In this document: positions 1-7,194 of the stretch, in pieces
How the letters are laid out: each line of letters begins with the position of its first letter
Position numbering within the stretch: the stretch's first letter is position 1
Origin: Clostridia bacterium
Lineage (GTDB): Bacteria > Bacillota > Clostridia > Oscillospirales > CAG-272
DNA length: 64,000 nt
Assembly: GCA_017520505.1 (NCBI GenBank)
Contig: JAFXFN010000006.1
Coordinates: 1-64,000 of the forward strand
Direction: 5' to 3'
The notes under the pieces: model-generated
The model's input: the letters and a program-made list of their open reading frames with translations, nothing else
What the model was told of the DNA's origin: nothing
Databases searched by the model: none
Program-made: the position numbers and the translations under genes

Positions 1-105
1 AATATATGGCAATATCGCTCCAATGATCATATCATTCGTAACCGTCAGGACTATGATGAGCATTTGCGATATATTTATGAAAACCCCTATGCGGTGGTAT
101 TATGA
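1..105 (+). CDS. REP-associated tyrosine transposase-like protein, C-terminal end (partial)
   Basis: An open frame enters from the left edge and stops at TGA 103-105, giving the last 34 residues of a protein. The segment WQYRSNDHIIRNRQDY followed by a YIYENP motif matches the C-terminal pattern of REP-associated (IS200-like, Y1) transposases, which have W..(F/Y).DHIIR followed by Y(I/D)..NP. These enzymes nick single-stranded DNA at palindromic repeats. The catalytic His and Tyr residues lie outside the window, so it cannot be said whether the gene is intact. A short conserved tail of this kind could also belong to a degraded copy. Confidence 0.6.
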   Translation, partial: NIWQYRSNDHIIRNRQDYDEHLRYIYENPYAVVL

Positions 106-198
106 CGAATTATATGCCGAAGAATAGGGGTATGGGCGTTGCCTTATGTCTTTGTAATACAAAGGCGAAACCGGCGATAAAAGGAGGAGTATTTAAGA

Positions 199-501
199 AT
201 GTTTTATATTAAGGCTATAGCCACGCAATTAATCGATAACAGTGCGTATCCCGAAATTGTACTGTGTGAATTCATTGATGTCAATGATAAGCGACACAAC
301 ATTATCGAAAAATGGCCGGTTGTATCAAGCGAGAATTTTGAAAACATCTTTCCTAAGGATTGCTTTATCGGATGTGTAATTGTAGAGGAAAAAGCTGATT
401 CTTACATTGTGGATACAGAGCAGCCATGGTATATTGAATCTGAAGAAGGAAAAACAATTTTTGAAATTCATAAGAGCCTTTTGATCGAAATGACAGACTA
501 A
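199..501 (+). CDS. Hypothetical 100-residue protein, possible immunity protein
   Basis: This is a complete 100-residue soluble protein with no signal peptide or membrane segment. A strong AAGGAGGAG ribosome binding site at 181-189 supports the ATG at 199. The sequence is acidic and mixed alpha/beta in character, with VLCEFIDVNDKRHNIIEKWP near the N-terminus. I do not recognise a named family. Small acidic proteins of this type beside a transposase remnant and near Rhs sequences are often orphan immunity proteins of polymorphic toxin systems, but here that rests on context only. It is followed within 10 bases by a perfect GC-rich hairpin. Confidence 0.6.
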   Translation: MFYIKAIATQLIDNSAYPEIVLCEFIDVNDKRHNIIEKWPVVSSENFENIFPKDCFIGCVIVEEKADSYIVDTEQPWYIESEEGKTIFEIHKSLLIEMTD

Positions 502-508
502 AGGAAAG

Positions 509-544
509 CCCCCCCGACAGATCGATGAAAAACTGTCGGGGGGG
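509..544 (+). terminator. GC-rich hairpin downstream of the 199-501 gene
   Basis: A perfect 12-bp inverted repeat (CCCCCCCGACAG at 509-520 and CTGTCGGGGGGG at 533-544) encloses a 12-base loop. It starts 8 bases after the stop codon. Only a weak T-rich tract (GATATTT) follows, so termination would depend mainly on stem strength. Confidence 0.6.
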
Positions 545-744
545 GATATTTGTCTGTGGAGCAAGTTTGAGCCAAGTGAGCAATAGGCTTGTAATTTCTC
601 CGATAAGAACATCACGCTTTTGTTCGTACTCCTTTTTTTATATCTTACCGTGCAAGGTGACTAATTTCAGGTGTACTGTCGGGCAGCGATGTAGTCTTCC
701 TTTCTATGGAGTTTTGAGAGCATGCGCCGACCTCAAACAGCAAA

Positions 745-763
745 GCCCCGCACAAGGCGGGGC
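745..763 (-). terminator. Intrinsic terminator of the 774-1508 gene
   Basis: The 7-bp stem GCCCCGC/GCGGGGC has a 5-base loop. Read on the minus strand it begins 11 bases after the stop codon at 774 and is followed by TTTGCTGTTTG. This is a typical rho-independent terminator for the minus-strand gene. Nothing gene-like was seen between 545 and 744. Confidence 0.75.
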
Positions 764-773
764 AACAGGTGTA

Positions 774-1508
774 TTAATAAGACTCTTCTATGACGATTTC
801 TTTTCCCGTCGTTTCATCACGAAAACGGAATCGGCACAAATCACCGTTGCTCTTTCCCTTTCCGATATAGGTACACGGCTTGCCCTCTGTATCCATCGGC
901 CATTCGGACGACTGAGGCCAACAGGGATATCCCTTTTCGCACTTAAATGCTTCCTTGATTTTTGCTTTGATGGCTTTTTTACGTTCCGTCTTTTTCATTG
1001 TTTCGGGGAATAAAGGAATAATATGCTTTTGTATATACCTTTCCGATTCTCCGCCCTCAAGATATTCGGGAATCACTTCAAGAGAAAAGCTGTAAGCTTC
1101 ATCATATTTGTAACAATACGGAATAGATTGATCTATCTGATAATAAATTGAGTAAACTTCTGTATAAAACGTAGAAGCACCATCGGCTGTTTCAACATCG
1201 TGTGTTAAAAGACGAAATTCATAAGTAAGACATTGACGAACTGTTTCATATCTCGGCGGACAATATTGAAGTCCGGGATCGTTTTCGGGATCAAGCAAAT
1301 CCGGAACTGCTTCAATATATTGATTTTCAACACCATCAATCATTAAAGGAAAATAGAGAATTTTTCTATTTTGATCTTTTTTCATATCGTCAATGATTTT
1401 TTGTAAAAAGGCATCGATTTCCGATTTTTCATCGTATAATCTACGAAATTCCACGATGTCTAAATTGCCACTCAAAAAATCAATTATCGTTTGCTGAGCG
1501 TATTCCAT
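774..1508 (-). CDS. Hypothetical protein of 244 residues with a C-terminal WP...GKP domain
   Basis: This is a soluble, acidic protein of unknown function. An upstream ATG at 1541 would add 11 residues, but the consensus promoter at 1546-1575 would start transcription near 1539. The AAGGAG site lies just before the ATG at 1508, so 1508 is the better start. The last 50 residues (YPCWPQSSEWP, then GKP, then a TGKEIVIEESY ending) resemble a C-terminal module I associate with small Firmicute proteins near toxin loci. No catalytic motif is visible. It has its own promoter and terminator. An immunity role is only a guess from the surroundings. Confidence 0.65.
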   Translation of the reverse strand: MEYAQQTIIDFLSGNLDIVEFRRLYDEKSEIDAFLQKIIDDMKKDQNRKILYFPLMIDGVENQYIEAVPDLLDPENDPGLQYCPPRYETVRQCLTYEFRLLTHDVETADGASTFYTEVYSIYYQIDQSIPYCYKYDEAYSFSLEVIPEYLEGGESERYIQKHIIPLFPETMKKTERKKAIKAKIKEAFKCEKGYPCWPQSSEWPMDTEGKPCTYIGKGKSNGDLCRFRFRDETTGKEIVIEESY

Positions 1509-1545
1509 ATATGGCTCCTTGTTTTCGTAAATAAATTTCATTGAT

Positions 1546-1575
1546 ATTATATTTCAAAAAACGAAAGTGTGTCAA
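1546..1575 (-). promoter_or_regulatory. Sigma-A promoter of the 774-1508 gene
   Basis: On the minus strand TTGACA (1570-1575) is separated by 18 bases from TATAAT (1546-1551); both boxes are perfect matches. The predicted transcription start near 1539 decides the start codon of the downstream gene. Confidence 0.85.
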
Positions 1576-1583
1576 TATAAGTT

Positions 1584-1617
1584 TTTTGCACACCTGCTTT
1601 ACCGCAGATGCGCAAAA
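1584..1617. other. 14-bp hairpin after the MurE-like gene
   Basis: TTTTGCACACCTGC (1584-1597) pairs with GCAGATGCGCAAAA (1604-1617), allowing two G-U pairs, with a 6-base loop. It lies 6 bases beyond the stop of the minus-strand gene at 1623. There is no T-tract on that strand, so it may act as a transcript 3' end or a processing structure rather than a classic terminator. Confidence 0.45.
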
Positions 1618-1622
1618 TCGTT

Positions 1623-3119
1623 TTATTTAACTGTTAAAACTTCAAGGCAACGCTTTGCTATTGCAAGGTCGGATTCATAGGGAACGTATTTACCCTCGAC
1701 CTTCTGGTAGACCTCCTCACCCTTTGCGGCAAGCACCACGACGTCGCCCTTTTTAGCCGTCATCAACGATTTTTCAACAGCCTCTGCACGGTCTTCAATT
1801 ATTTCGTAAGGTGTTCCGTACGGTTCAAGATAAGATGCGATATCCTCGCATATCTTTCTTACGCTTTCAAACTGCGGGTCCTCTGCGGTGAGGTACATAT
1901 AATCGGCATATTCACCGCTTAATTTACCGATGTCACGCCGTCTTATATAGTTTTTACCGCCGGGACAGCCTACCACAACAACGATACGTCTGCCGGGATA
2001 GTCAGCCTTCAGTGATTCATAAAGCTTGCTGAAGCTGAGGTAATTGTGCGCATAGTCAACGATGACCGTAACTCCGTCTTTTTCAAACAGATTCATTCTG
2101 CCCTTTACCTCGGTTTTCCAAAGTCCGTGCGCTATAGAATTTTCGTCAACTCCGAGAGCCTTTGCAACGCAGTATGCCGTCAAGGCATTTTCAACGTTGA
2201 ATCTGCCTGCCATTGATATTCTGAAATTGCTTTCGTTCATATCTTTACATTTTATTGTAAATGAAAATCCGACGTCTTCTTTCTGTATGTTCTCTACCCA
2301 ATAATCGCACGTATCATCACCGAATGTAATGACTTTTTTTGCATACTGCTTTGCAACGTTATATATTTCGTCAAATCTTGCACTGTTTTTGTTAATAACG
2401 GCTGTCTGACAGTGCTTCATAAGCTCAAGCTTGCATCTGAAATAATCCTCTGCATCCTCGTGCTCAAGCGGGCCTATATGGTCTTCTCCGATGTTCATAA
2501 AAACACCGACGTCAAATTCCGTGCCGTAAACACGGCTGACCTTATATGCCTGTGAGGACACCTCCATCGTCATATACGGAATACCGCTGTCACGGCACTG
2601 TGCGAAATGCTTGTGAAGATCGGGCGATTCGGGGACTGTAAGGTGCGCATCGTGGTCCTCAACTCCCGTATAAACCTCGACAGTTGACAATACTCCCGTA
2701 CGCATATTGCAGAATTTATCGAGTATATTCTTGATAAAATACGTCGTTGTGGTTTTACCCTTTGTACCCGTGAGTCCTACGAGCTTCAGAGCTTTGTACG
2801 CTTCGCCGTAAAATGCTTTTGAAAGTACAGCCATGGCACGGCGGATATCGTTTGTGATAACGCAAGGAACATTGACGCTGTCATATTTTTTCTCCGCAAT
2901 ATATGCCCCTGCGCCGAGTCTTACGGCATCTTCAAGATATTTTTCCTTGAATGCCGCACCCTTGCAAATAAAGAAGGTGTTGTCGGTGACATCAGATGAA
3001 TTGTAGGAAAGATAGGTAAACTTATGCTCCATCATCTCATCGGGACAGAAAATTTCAGCACCTATATTTTCTTTTTCAAATAATTCCTTTATTTCAAATA
3101 TTGAAATTCTGTTTTCCAT
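1623..3119 (-). CDS. MurE-like Mur ligase, second paralogue
   Basis: This is a Mur-ligase family protein of 498 residues, the usual MurE length. It has the N-terminal UDP-binding domain, the ATP-binding P-loop GTKGKTTT at residues 118-125 and the C-terminal ligase domain. At the position of the substrate-selecting DNPR motif of diaminopimelate-type MurE it has AEDPQ (412-416). The canonical MurE of this genome, in the division cluster at about 31 kb, keeps DNPR. This copy therefore may add a different third residue or act on another UDP-linked glutamyl substrate. Its start has AAGGAAAA upstream and lies 17 bases after an HD-domain gene, implying one transcript. Confidence 0.88.
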   Translation of the reverse strand: MENRISIFEIKELFEKENIGAEIFCPDEMMEHKFTYLSYNSSDVTDNTFFICKGAAFKEKYLEDAVRLGAGAYIAEKKYDSVNVPCVITNDIRRAMAVLSKAFYGEAYKALKLVGLTGTKGKTTTTYFIKNILDKFCNMRTGVLSTVEVYTGVEDHDAHLTVPESPDLHKHFAQCRDSGIPYMTMEVSSQAYKVSRVYGTEFDVGVFMNIGEDHIGPLEHEDAEDYFRCKLELMKHCQTAVINKNSARFDEIYNVAKQYAKKVITFGDDTCDYWVENIQKEDVGFSFTIKCKDMNESNFRISMAGRFNVENALTAYCVAKALGVDENSIAHGLWKTEVKGRMNLFEKDGVTVIVDYAHNYLSFSKLYESLKADYPGRRIVVVVGCPGGKNYIRRRDIGKLSGEYADYMYLTAEDPQFESVRKICEDIASYLEPYGTPYEIIEDRAEAVEKSLMTAKKGDVVVLAAKGEEVYQKVEGKYVPYESDLAIAKRCLEVLTVK

Positions 3120-3136
3120 AATAGCTTTTTTCCTTA

Positions 3137-3715
3137 TTATTTATCGTTTTCAAGATAGTACGTTGCTTCCATATCCGCAAAGCTGAGCGCAGGTGCAAGC
3201 GGGAACATTTCGTAAGCCGCACCGACATTTCTTACGTCGTCAGTACCCGAAAAGCCCATATGATACCGTATTGCAAACGCTTCCTCACGTGTTAAGCGCA
3301 TATATCCGTTGATTATATACACAGATTTTTCGCCGTGGCCGTACGGCATTTTATCTGCAAATTCATAGCACGGCACTTTTTGCCAAACACCGTGGTCATC
3401 CTTCACGTTGCGGAAGCTCTGGGTGTAACAGTTGACCTTGCATACGTCGTGCAAAAGCGAAACGATTGCTATACTTTCCTCCGAATAATCAAGTCCGTAC
3501 ACTTCCTTGACTCTCGGACGCTTCATATAATCCGAAAGACATTTATAGACATTTATGCTGTGTGTGCAAAGTCCGCCCTCGCAAGAAAGGTGAAAGCGTG
3601 TGCTTGCGGGAGCCGTGAAGAAATCTGACTTCAAAAGATATTCAAGCATTTTGTCAGCGCCTTCACGCTTGATATGTTCGTTATATATAGCTATAAATTC
3701 GTTTTTGCAGTCCAT
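3137..3715 (-). CDS. HD-domain phosphohydrolase-like protein
   Basis: The 192-residue protein has the HD-superfamily metal pattern: a His in LCTHSINVYK, the His-Asp pair in SLLHDVCK, and later His residues in MPYGHGEKS and RYHMG. HD proteins are metal-dependent phosphohydrolases acting on nucleotides or nucleic acids; the substrate is unknown here. The frame is open upstream to 3838, but the consensus promoter at 3806-3834 lies inside that extension. The ATG at 3715 has GGAG nine bases before it and is the likely start. It is co-transcribed with the MurE-like gene downstream. Confidence 0.8.
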   Translation of the reverse strand: MDCKNEFIAIYNEHIKREGADKMLEYLLKSDFFTAPASTRFHLSCEGGLCTHSINVYKCLSDYMKRPRVKEVYGLDYSEESIAIVSLLHDVCKVNCYTQSFRNVKDDHGVWQKVPCYEFADKMPYGHGEKSVYIINGYMRLTREEAFAIRYHMGFSGTDDVRNVGAAYEMFPLAPALSFADMEATYYLENDK

Positions 3716-3784
3716 TTTTTCCATCTCCGTTTGAATATATATTAAAGTTTTCGTAAAAATAGCCGTCAAATTGCCATATTCTAC

Positions 3785-3813
3785 TTGTAAAATACACTTT
3801 AATATATTATAAT
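3785..3813 (+). promoter_or_regulatory. Promoter of fakA
   Basis: TTGTAA (3785-3790), a 17-base spacer and a perfect TATAAT (3808-3813) point toward the plus-strand gene at 3868. The -10 box overlaps the -10 box of the opposing promoter within the palindrome ATTATAAT (3806-3813). Confidence 0.65.
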
Positions 3814-3834
3814 ATAAAAGTATAGCAAAGTCAA
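3806..3834 (-). promoter_or_regulatory. Promoter of the HD gene and MurE-like gene
   Basis: On the minus strand TTGACT (3829-3834), a 17-base spacer and TATAAT (3806-3811) form a near-consensus sigma-A promoter with a start near 3799. It occupies the same DNA as the fakA promoter on the other strand. Confidence 0.75.
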
Positions 3835-3867
3835 GCACAAAAATAATAAATAACGGAGGGTGTATTT

Positions 3868-5559
3868 ATGCCTAAAGCAAAAGCTGAACTTACAGGTACA
3901 CTGTATGCCGAAATGATAAGATCGGGTTTTGAAAACCTGAGAGTAAATGCTACTGTTGTAAACGATCTGAACGTATTCCCCGTTCCTGACGGTGACACGG
4001 GCGAAAATATGTGTATGACAATAAAAGGCGGCGTTCTGGCACTTGAAAAGATCGAAAATCTCGAAAACACATCTCTTTACACAACAGCTGCTGTTGTTGC
4101 AAAGGGTATGCTTCTTTCTGCAAGAGGAAACTCCGGCGTTATACTTTCAAAATTCTTTGAGGGTATCGCAAAAGGTCTTGAAAAGGAACACGCAACTAAC
4201 TCCGAGGGCTTTGCAAAGGCTCTTATGGAGGGTGTAAGACAGGCTTATTCCGCAGTTGTAAAGCCCATTGAAGGTACGATACTTACTGTATGCCGTGAGG
4301 CAACAGTCCGCACATCTGCTATGGTAAGCAAAAACAGCTCTCTTGAAGAATTTTTTGAAATATTCAGAGGTGAGCTTAAGATATCACTTGAACGCACCCC
4401 CGAAAAGCTTCCCGTTTTGCGTCAGGCAGGCGTTGTTGACAGCGGCGGCGCAGGTCTTCTTTACATAGCCGACGGTATGATAAAGGCTATCAGAGGTGAA
4501 AAAGCACCTATAACCGTCAGAGAAACAGCCAAGACAGAAAAAGCTCAGATATCATTTGATGCATTTACTGAAGACGATGTAATGACATACGGCTACTGCA
4601 CGGAATTTTTGCTCCGTTTACAGCGCAGTAAGGTCGACGTTGACATATTTGATGAAAATATAATCAAGGACTATCTCAATTCTATGGGTGATTCCGTCGT
4701 TATATTCAAGACGGATTCAATCGTAAAGGCGCACGTTCACACGCTCAACCCCGGACTTGTGCTTGATTACTGCCGTAAATTCGGTGAATTTCTGACGGTA
4801 AAAATAGAAAATATGTCGCTTGAGCACAATTCGACTATCGTTGAAAAGGAAGCTAAAAAAGAAACAAAATCTGAAGATATAATCAAAAAGCCGAAGAAAA
4901 AATACGGTATCGTTGCAGTTGCGACGGGTGACGGAATAAAAGAAACGTTCACATCCCTCGGTACTGACGTTATCGTTGAGGGCGGTCAGTCAATGAACCC
5001 GTCGGCTGAAAGCTTCATCGAAGCATTCAAGAGAATTCACGCCGAAACGATAATAGTTTTCCCGAACAACGGCAACGTAATTCTTGCCGCTCAGCAGGCA
5101 GCAGAGCTCTACAAGGAAGCAGACGTGCGTGTGCTTGAGTGTAAAACGATAGGCGAGGGCTATGCCGCACTCACAATGATCGACCTTTCGCAGGAAAACC
5201 CCGATGACGTTATGGAAGGTCTTCGTGAAGCGATGGATGGCGTAAAAACAGGTATGGTAACACACGCTGTACGTGATGCACAGATGAACGGCGTAACGGT
5301 TAAAGAGGGTGAGTTTATCGGCATTTGCGGAAAAGACATTTTATCCTCCTGCCCCGACAAGCTCACAGCGGCTTACGAGATGACCGATAAGCTTGATGCG
5401 GATATGTGCGATATAATCATTCTCATTCAAGGAAAAACGGCGACAGACGATGAAGCTGAAGCCCTTGCAAAGGGACTTGAAGAAAAATATCCCGACGTCG
5501 AGATCATACCTATGAACGGCGGTCAGGATATATACGATTTTATTCTTATATACGAATAA
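3868..5559 (+). CDS. fakA: Fatty acid kinase catalytic subunit FakA (DAK2/DhaL domain, YloV family)
   Basis: This 563-residue protein has the family's usual length and domain order. An N-terminal DhaL-type kinase domain carries NVFPVPDGDTGENM at residues 35-48, whose Asp residues hold Mg-ATP, and SGGAGLLYIADG near residue 190. A linker rich in Lys and Glu (about 315-345) leads to the C-terminal DegV-like half. FakA phosphorylates exogenous fatty acids held by a FakB carrier, feeding phospholipid synthesis. CGGAGG precedes the ATG. No fakB, asp23 or recG, frequent neighbours elsewhere, lies beside it. Confidence 0.92.
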   Translation: MPKAKAELTGTLYAEMIRSGFENLRVNATVVNDLNVFPVPDGDTGENMCMTIKGGVLALEKIENLENTSLYTTAAVVAKGMLLSARGNSGVILSKFFEGIAKGLEKEHATNSEGFAKALMEGVRQAYSAVVKPIEGTILTVCREATVRTSAMVSKNSSLEEFFEIFRGELKISLERTPEKLPVLRQAGVVDSGGAGLLYIADGMIKAIRGEKAPITVRETAKTEKAQISFDAFTEDDVMTYGYCTEFLLRLQRSKVDVDIFDENIIKDYLNSMGDSVVIFKTDSIVKAHVHTLNPGLVLDYCRKFGEFLTVKIENMSLEHNSTIVEKEAKKETKSEDIIKKPKKKYGIVAVATGDGIKETFTSLGTDVIVEGGQSMNPSAESFIEAFKRIHAETIIVFPNNGNVILAAQQAAELYKEADVRVLECKTIGEGYAALTMIDLSQENPDDVMEGLREAMDGVKTGMVTHAVRDAQMNGVTVKEGEFIGICGKDILSSCPDKLTAAYEMTDKLDADMCDIIILIQGKTATDDEAEALAKGLEEKYPDVEIIPMNGGQDIYDFILIYE

Positions 5560-5679
5560 TTCAAATAATGTGGCTGGTTCATTTAAAGAATTATATGGTA
5601 AACTTTCTATGGACGAGTATTGATCTTCCGATTTTAAATGGATAAATCGATTAAAAGTGAGAGTGTGCAATTCTCAAAT

Positions 5680-5705
5680 GGGATGTCGTAGGCGCCATCC
5701 CCTAC
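5680..5705. repeat. Palindromic intergenic repeat of the clostridial GTAGGGG type (candidate)
   Basis: GGGATG (5680-5685) and CATCCC (5696-5701) form one hairpin, and GTAGG (5688-5692) and CCTAC (5701-5705) an overlapping alternative. Read on the minus strand it is TGTAGGGGATGGCGCC followed by TACGACATCCC. That resembles the GTAGGGG-plus-palindrome elements I recall scattered between genes in many Clostridia. Only one copy is visible here, so membership of a repeat family is inferred. Confidence 0.45.
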
Positions 5706-5723
5706 AAAAATATTAGAAAACAT

Positions 5724-5772
5724 ATGGTGCGGCTCATTTTTGGAAACATTTCCAAAAAACGAGCCGTACCAT
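5724..5772. terminator. Long hairpin between fakA and the sigG remnant
   Basis: ATGGTGCGGCTC (5724-5735) pairs with GAGCCGTACCAT (5761-5772) and TTTTTGGAAA (5737-5746) with TTTCCAAAAA (5749-5758), making a 22-bp nearly continuous stem. TTTTTC follows on the plus strand. It can act as the fakA terminator, although it lies 165 bases after the stop, or it could be part of a small mobile palindromic element. Confidence 0.6.
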
Positions 5773-5797
5773 TTTTCAATTTCACCTTGTAACATCC

Positions 5798-6292
5798 GTG
5801 CCGATGATAATAGGTGAAATAAGGAGGTATTTGAGGGATAACAACACCATAAGGGTAAGCCGAAGTATGCGTGACCTTGCGTACAAGGCGCTCGGCGCAC
5901 GTGACGAGCTTTCAAAGAAAAACATTTGTGAGCCGACAATAGCGCAAATAGCCGCATTTTTAGATGAGGATGAAAATGCAGTATCAGCCGCCCTTGAAGC
6001 AATATCGGAGCCGATCTCGATGTATGAGCCGATATTCACAGACGGCGGCGGTGAAGGAATGTGCGTTATGGATCAGATAAGCGACGAGAACTGCAACGAC
6101 GGTGCGTGGATAGAAAATATTGCGCTGAATGAAGCTTTGAAAAAGCTTTCCGAGCGTGAGCGTTCCGTCATCGACCTTCGTTTTTATCTCGGAAAAACGC
6201 AAATGGAGATAGCAGACGAAATAGGTATAAGCCAAGCACAGGTGTCACGCATTGAAAAAGCGGCACTTGAAAAGATAAAAAATCAAATGTAA
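5798..6292 (+). pseudogene. sigG: Sporulation sigma factor SigG, 5'-truncated remnant
   Basis: From its first residues (VPMIIGEIRRYLRDNN) to its end, this frame follows the C-terminal two thirds of sigma-G: IRVSRSMRDLAYKAL, EPT.AQIA, SMYEPIF.DGG, VMDQISDE and the region 4 helix-turn-helix GKTQMEIADEIGISQAQVSR. Sigma-G is normally about 260 residues. Roughly the first 95, including regions 1.2 to 2.3 that bind core polymerase and melt DNA, are missing. The upstream bases do not encode them in any frame and instead hold palindromes. The AGGAGG at 5822-5827 lies within coding sequence. It is probably non-functional, with an intact sigG expected elsewhere next to sigE. Confidence 0.8.
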
Positions 6293-6357
6293 TAAAATTT
6301 ATTATCTGCCGACACTTAAATATAAAGCCGAAATAAATATTTTCTCAAATGTAAATG

Positions 6358-6398
6358 AGGGCATCGCAGAATGATTTGATATCATTTTGCGATGCCCT
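6358..6398. terminator. 18-bp hairpin after the sigG remnant
   Basis: AGGGCATCGCA (6358-6368) pairs with TGCGATGCCCT (6388-6398), and GAATGAT (6369-6375) with ATCATTT (6381-6387), leaving a 5-base loop. The following tracts are only moderately T-rich on either strand. It probably marks the 3' end for the plus-strand remnant. Confidence 0.5.
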
Positions 6399-6711
6399 TA
6401 AAATATTCTGTTGTTTGTTTTACGATATAGCTTTAGCCGTTGTGATGCACACAGAGTTGGTTTTTATTACCGATTTTGCTGTAGACATTAAGAGATACTT
6501 TCTTTACCATATTGCCGACCGCCTATCCCGTATAATAAGACAGTCGGCAATACGAGAAACAAGAAAGATAATCTTAAATTTTAAGCAATGCACCGTATTA
6601 TAAACGCATAGCCATATTGAACTTAACGATGCCTTTTTGAGAAACGGTTAGGGGAAACCAATTAACTAAACCGTTTTCTCGTTCAAAACCAATCTAATAT
6701 CCTATCTACAA
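6399..6711. other. Gene-free stretch with inverted repeats
   Basis: I see no convincing gene here. There are two inverted repeats. ATTGCCGAC (6511-6519) matches GTCGGCAAT (6543-6551) around a TATAAT. GAGAAACGGTTA (6639-6650) matches TAAACCGTTTTCTC (6667-6680) with one bulge, just past the end of the lipoprotein gene. The second could end that minus-strand transcript but lacks a T-tract. A frame at 6355-6603 has no ribosome binding site and starts inside a hairpin. Confidence 0.4.
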
Positions 6712-7194
6712 CTACTTATCACTATGCTTTGACCAGGAAAAGAACTTTGTTATCGTTCTTATTGTATCTTCTGACACAGAATCATCTATACAAATAAACA
6801 CTTTAGATGCAGAAATATCAGCGTTGTAAAAAGTCGAAACGTACATTTCAGATATTGAACCATCTCTGTAACAAATTTTCTTTCTCGAAAAAGCTGCACT
6901 GTTGGAAAAATTCTCATCACGTATCCATACCATATCTTCGATTTCGGAAAAATACGGATTTACTCCTGAATCATCTGCGTATTGAACCAATACATTTTTC
7001 TTTTCGCCATTTTCCATCCGATAAATATATGTGAAACCGTCAACGACACAAAGCTCCCAATTTGCAGGTACTTTAATGTATCCATAGTTTTCTATTTCGA
7101 TTTCTTTCCAGTCACTCGGTGTCCCGCAATCACTCAAAAAAAGTAATAATAGTAACAATATAAATACACTAATAATTGTTTTTTTACCCATCAA
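6712..7194 (-). CDS. Putative lipoprotein; immunity candidate for the Rhs tip
   Basis: The 160-residue protein has a charged start (MMGKK), a hydrophobic run and LFLSDC at about residues 18-23. This reads as a lipoprotein signal peptide, although Asp before the lipid-attached Cys is unusual. The mature part is acidic, with no family I recognise. The start codon overlaps the stop of the Rhs gene by four bases (ATGA, 7191-7194), implying translational coupling. Genes placed immediately after a variable Rhs tip usually encode the cognate immunity protein. A lipoprotein would protect the outer face of the membrane. That role is inferred from position. Confidence 0.65.
   Translation of the reverse strand: MMGKKTIISVFILLLLLLFLSDCGTPSDWKEIEIENYGYIKVPANWELCVVDGFTYIYRMENGEKKNVLVQYADDSGVNPYFSEIEDMVWIRDENFSNSAAFSRKKICYRDGSISEMYVSTFYNADISASKVFICIDDSVSEDTIRTITKFFSWSKHSDK

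Noticed and set aside
525..1013. 162-codon plus-strand reading frame
   Set aside because: It lies antisense to the 774-1508 gene, begins within the terminator hairpin and has no ribosome binding site.
5634..6002. 122-codon minus-strand reading frame
   Set aside because: It covers the palindromic repeats and the antisense of the sigG remnant, has no ribosome binding site and resembles translated repeat DNA.
6355..6603. 82-codon plus-strand reading frame
   Set aside because: It starts inside the hairpin at 6358-6398, has no ribosome binding site and shows no protein-like pattern.
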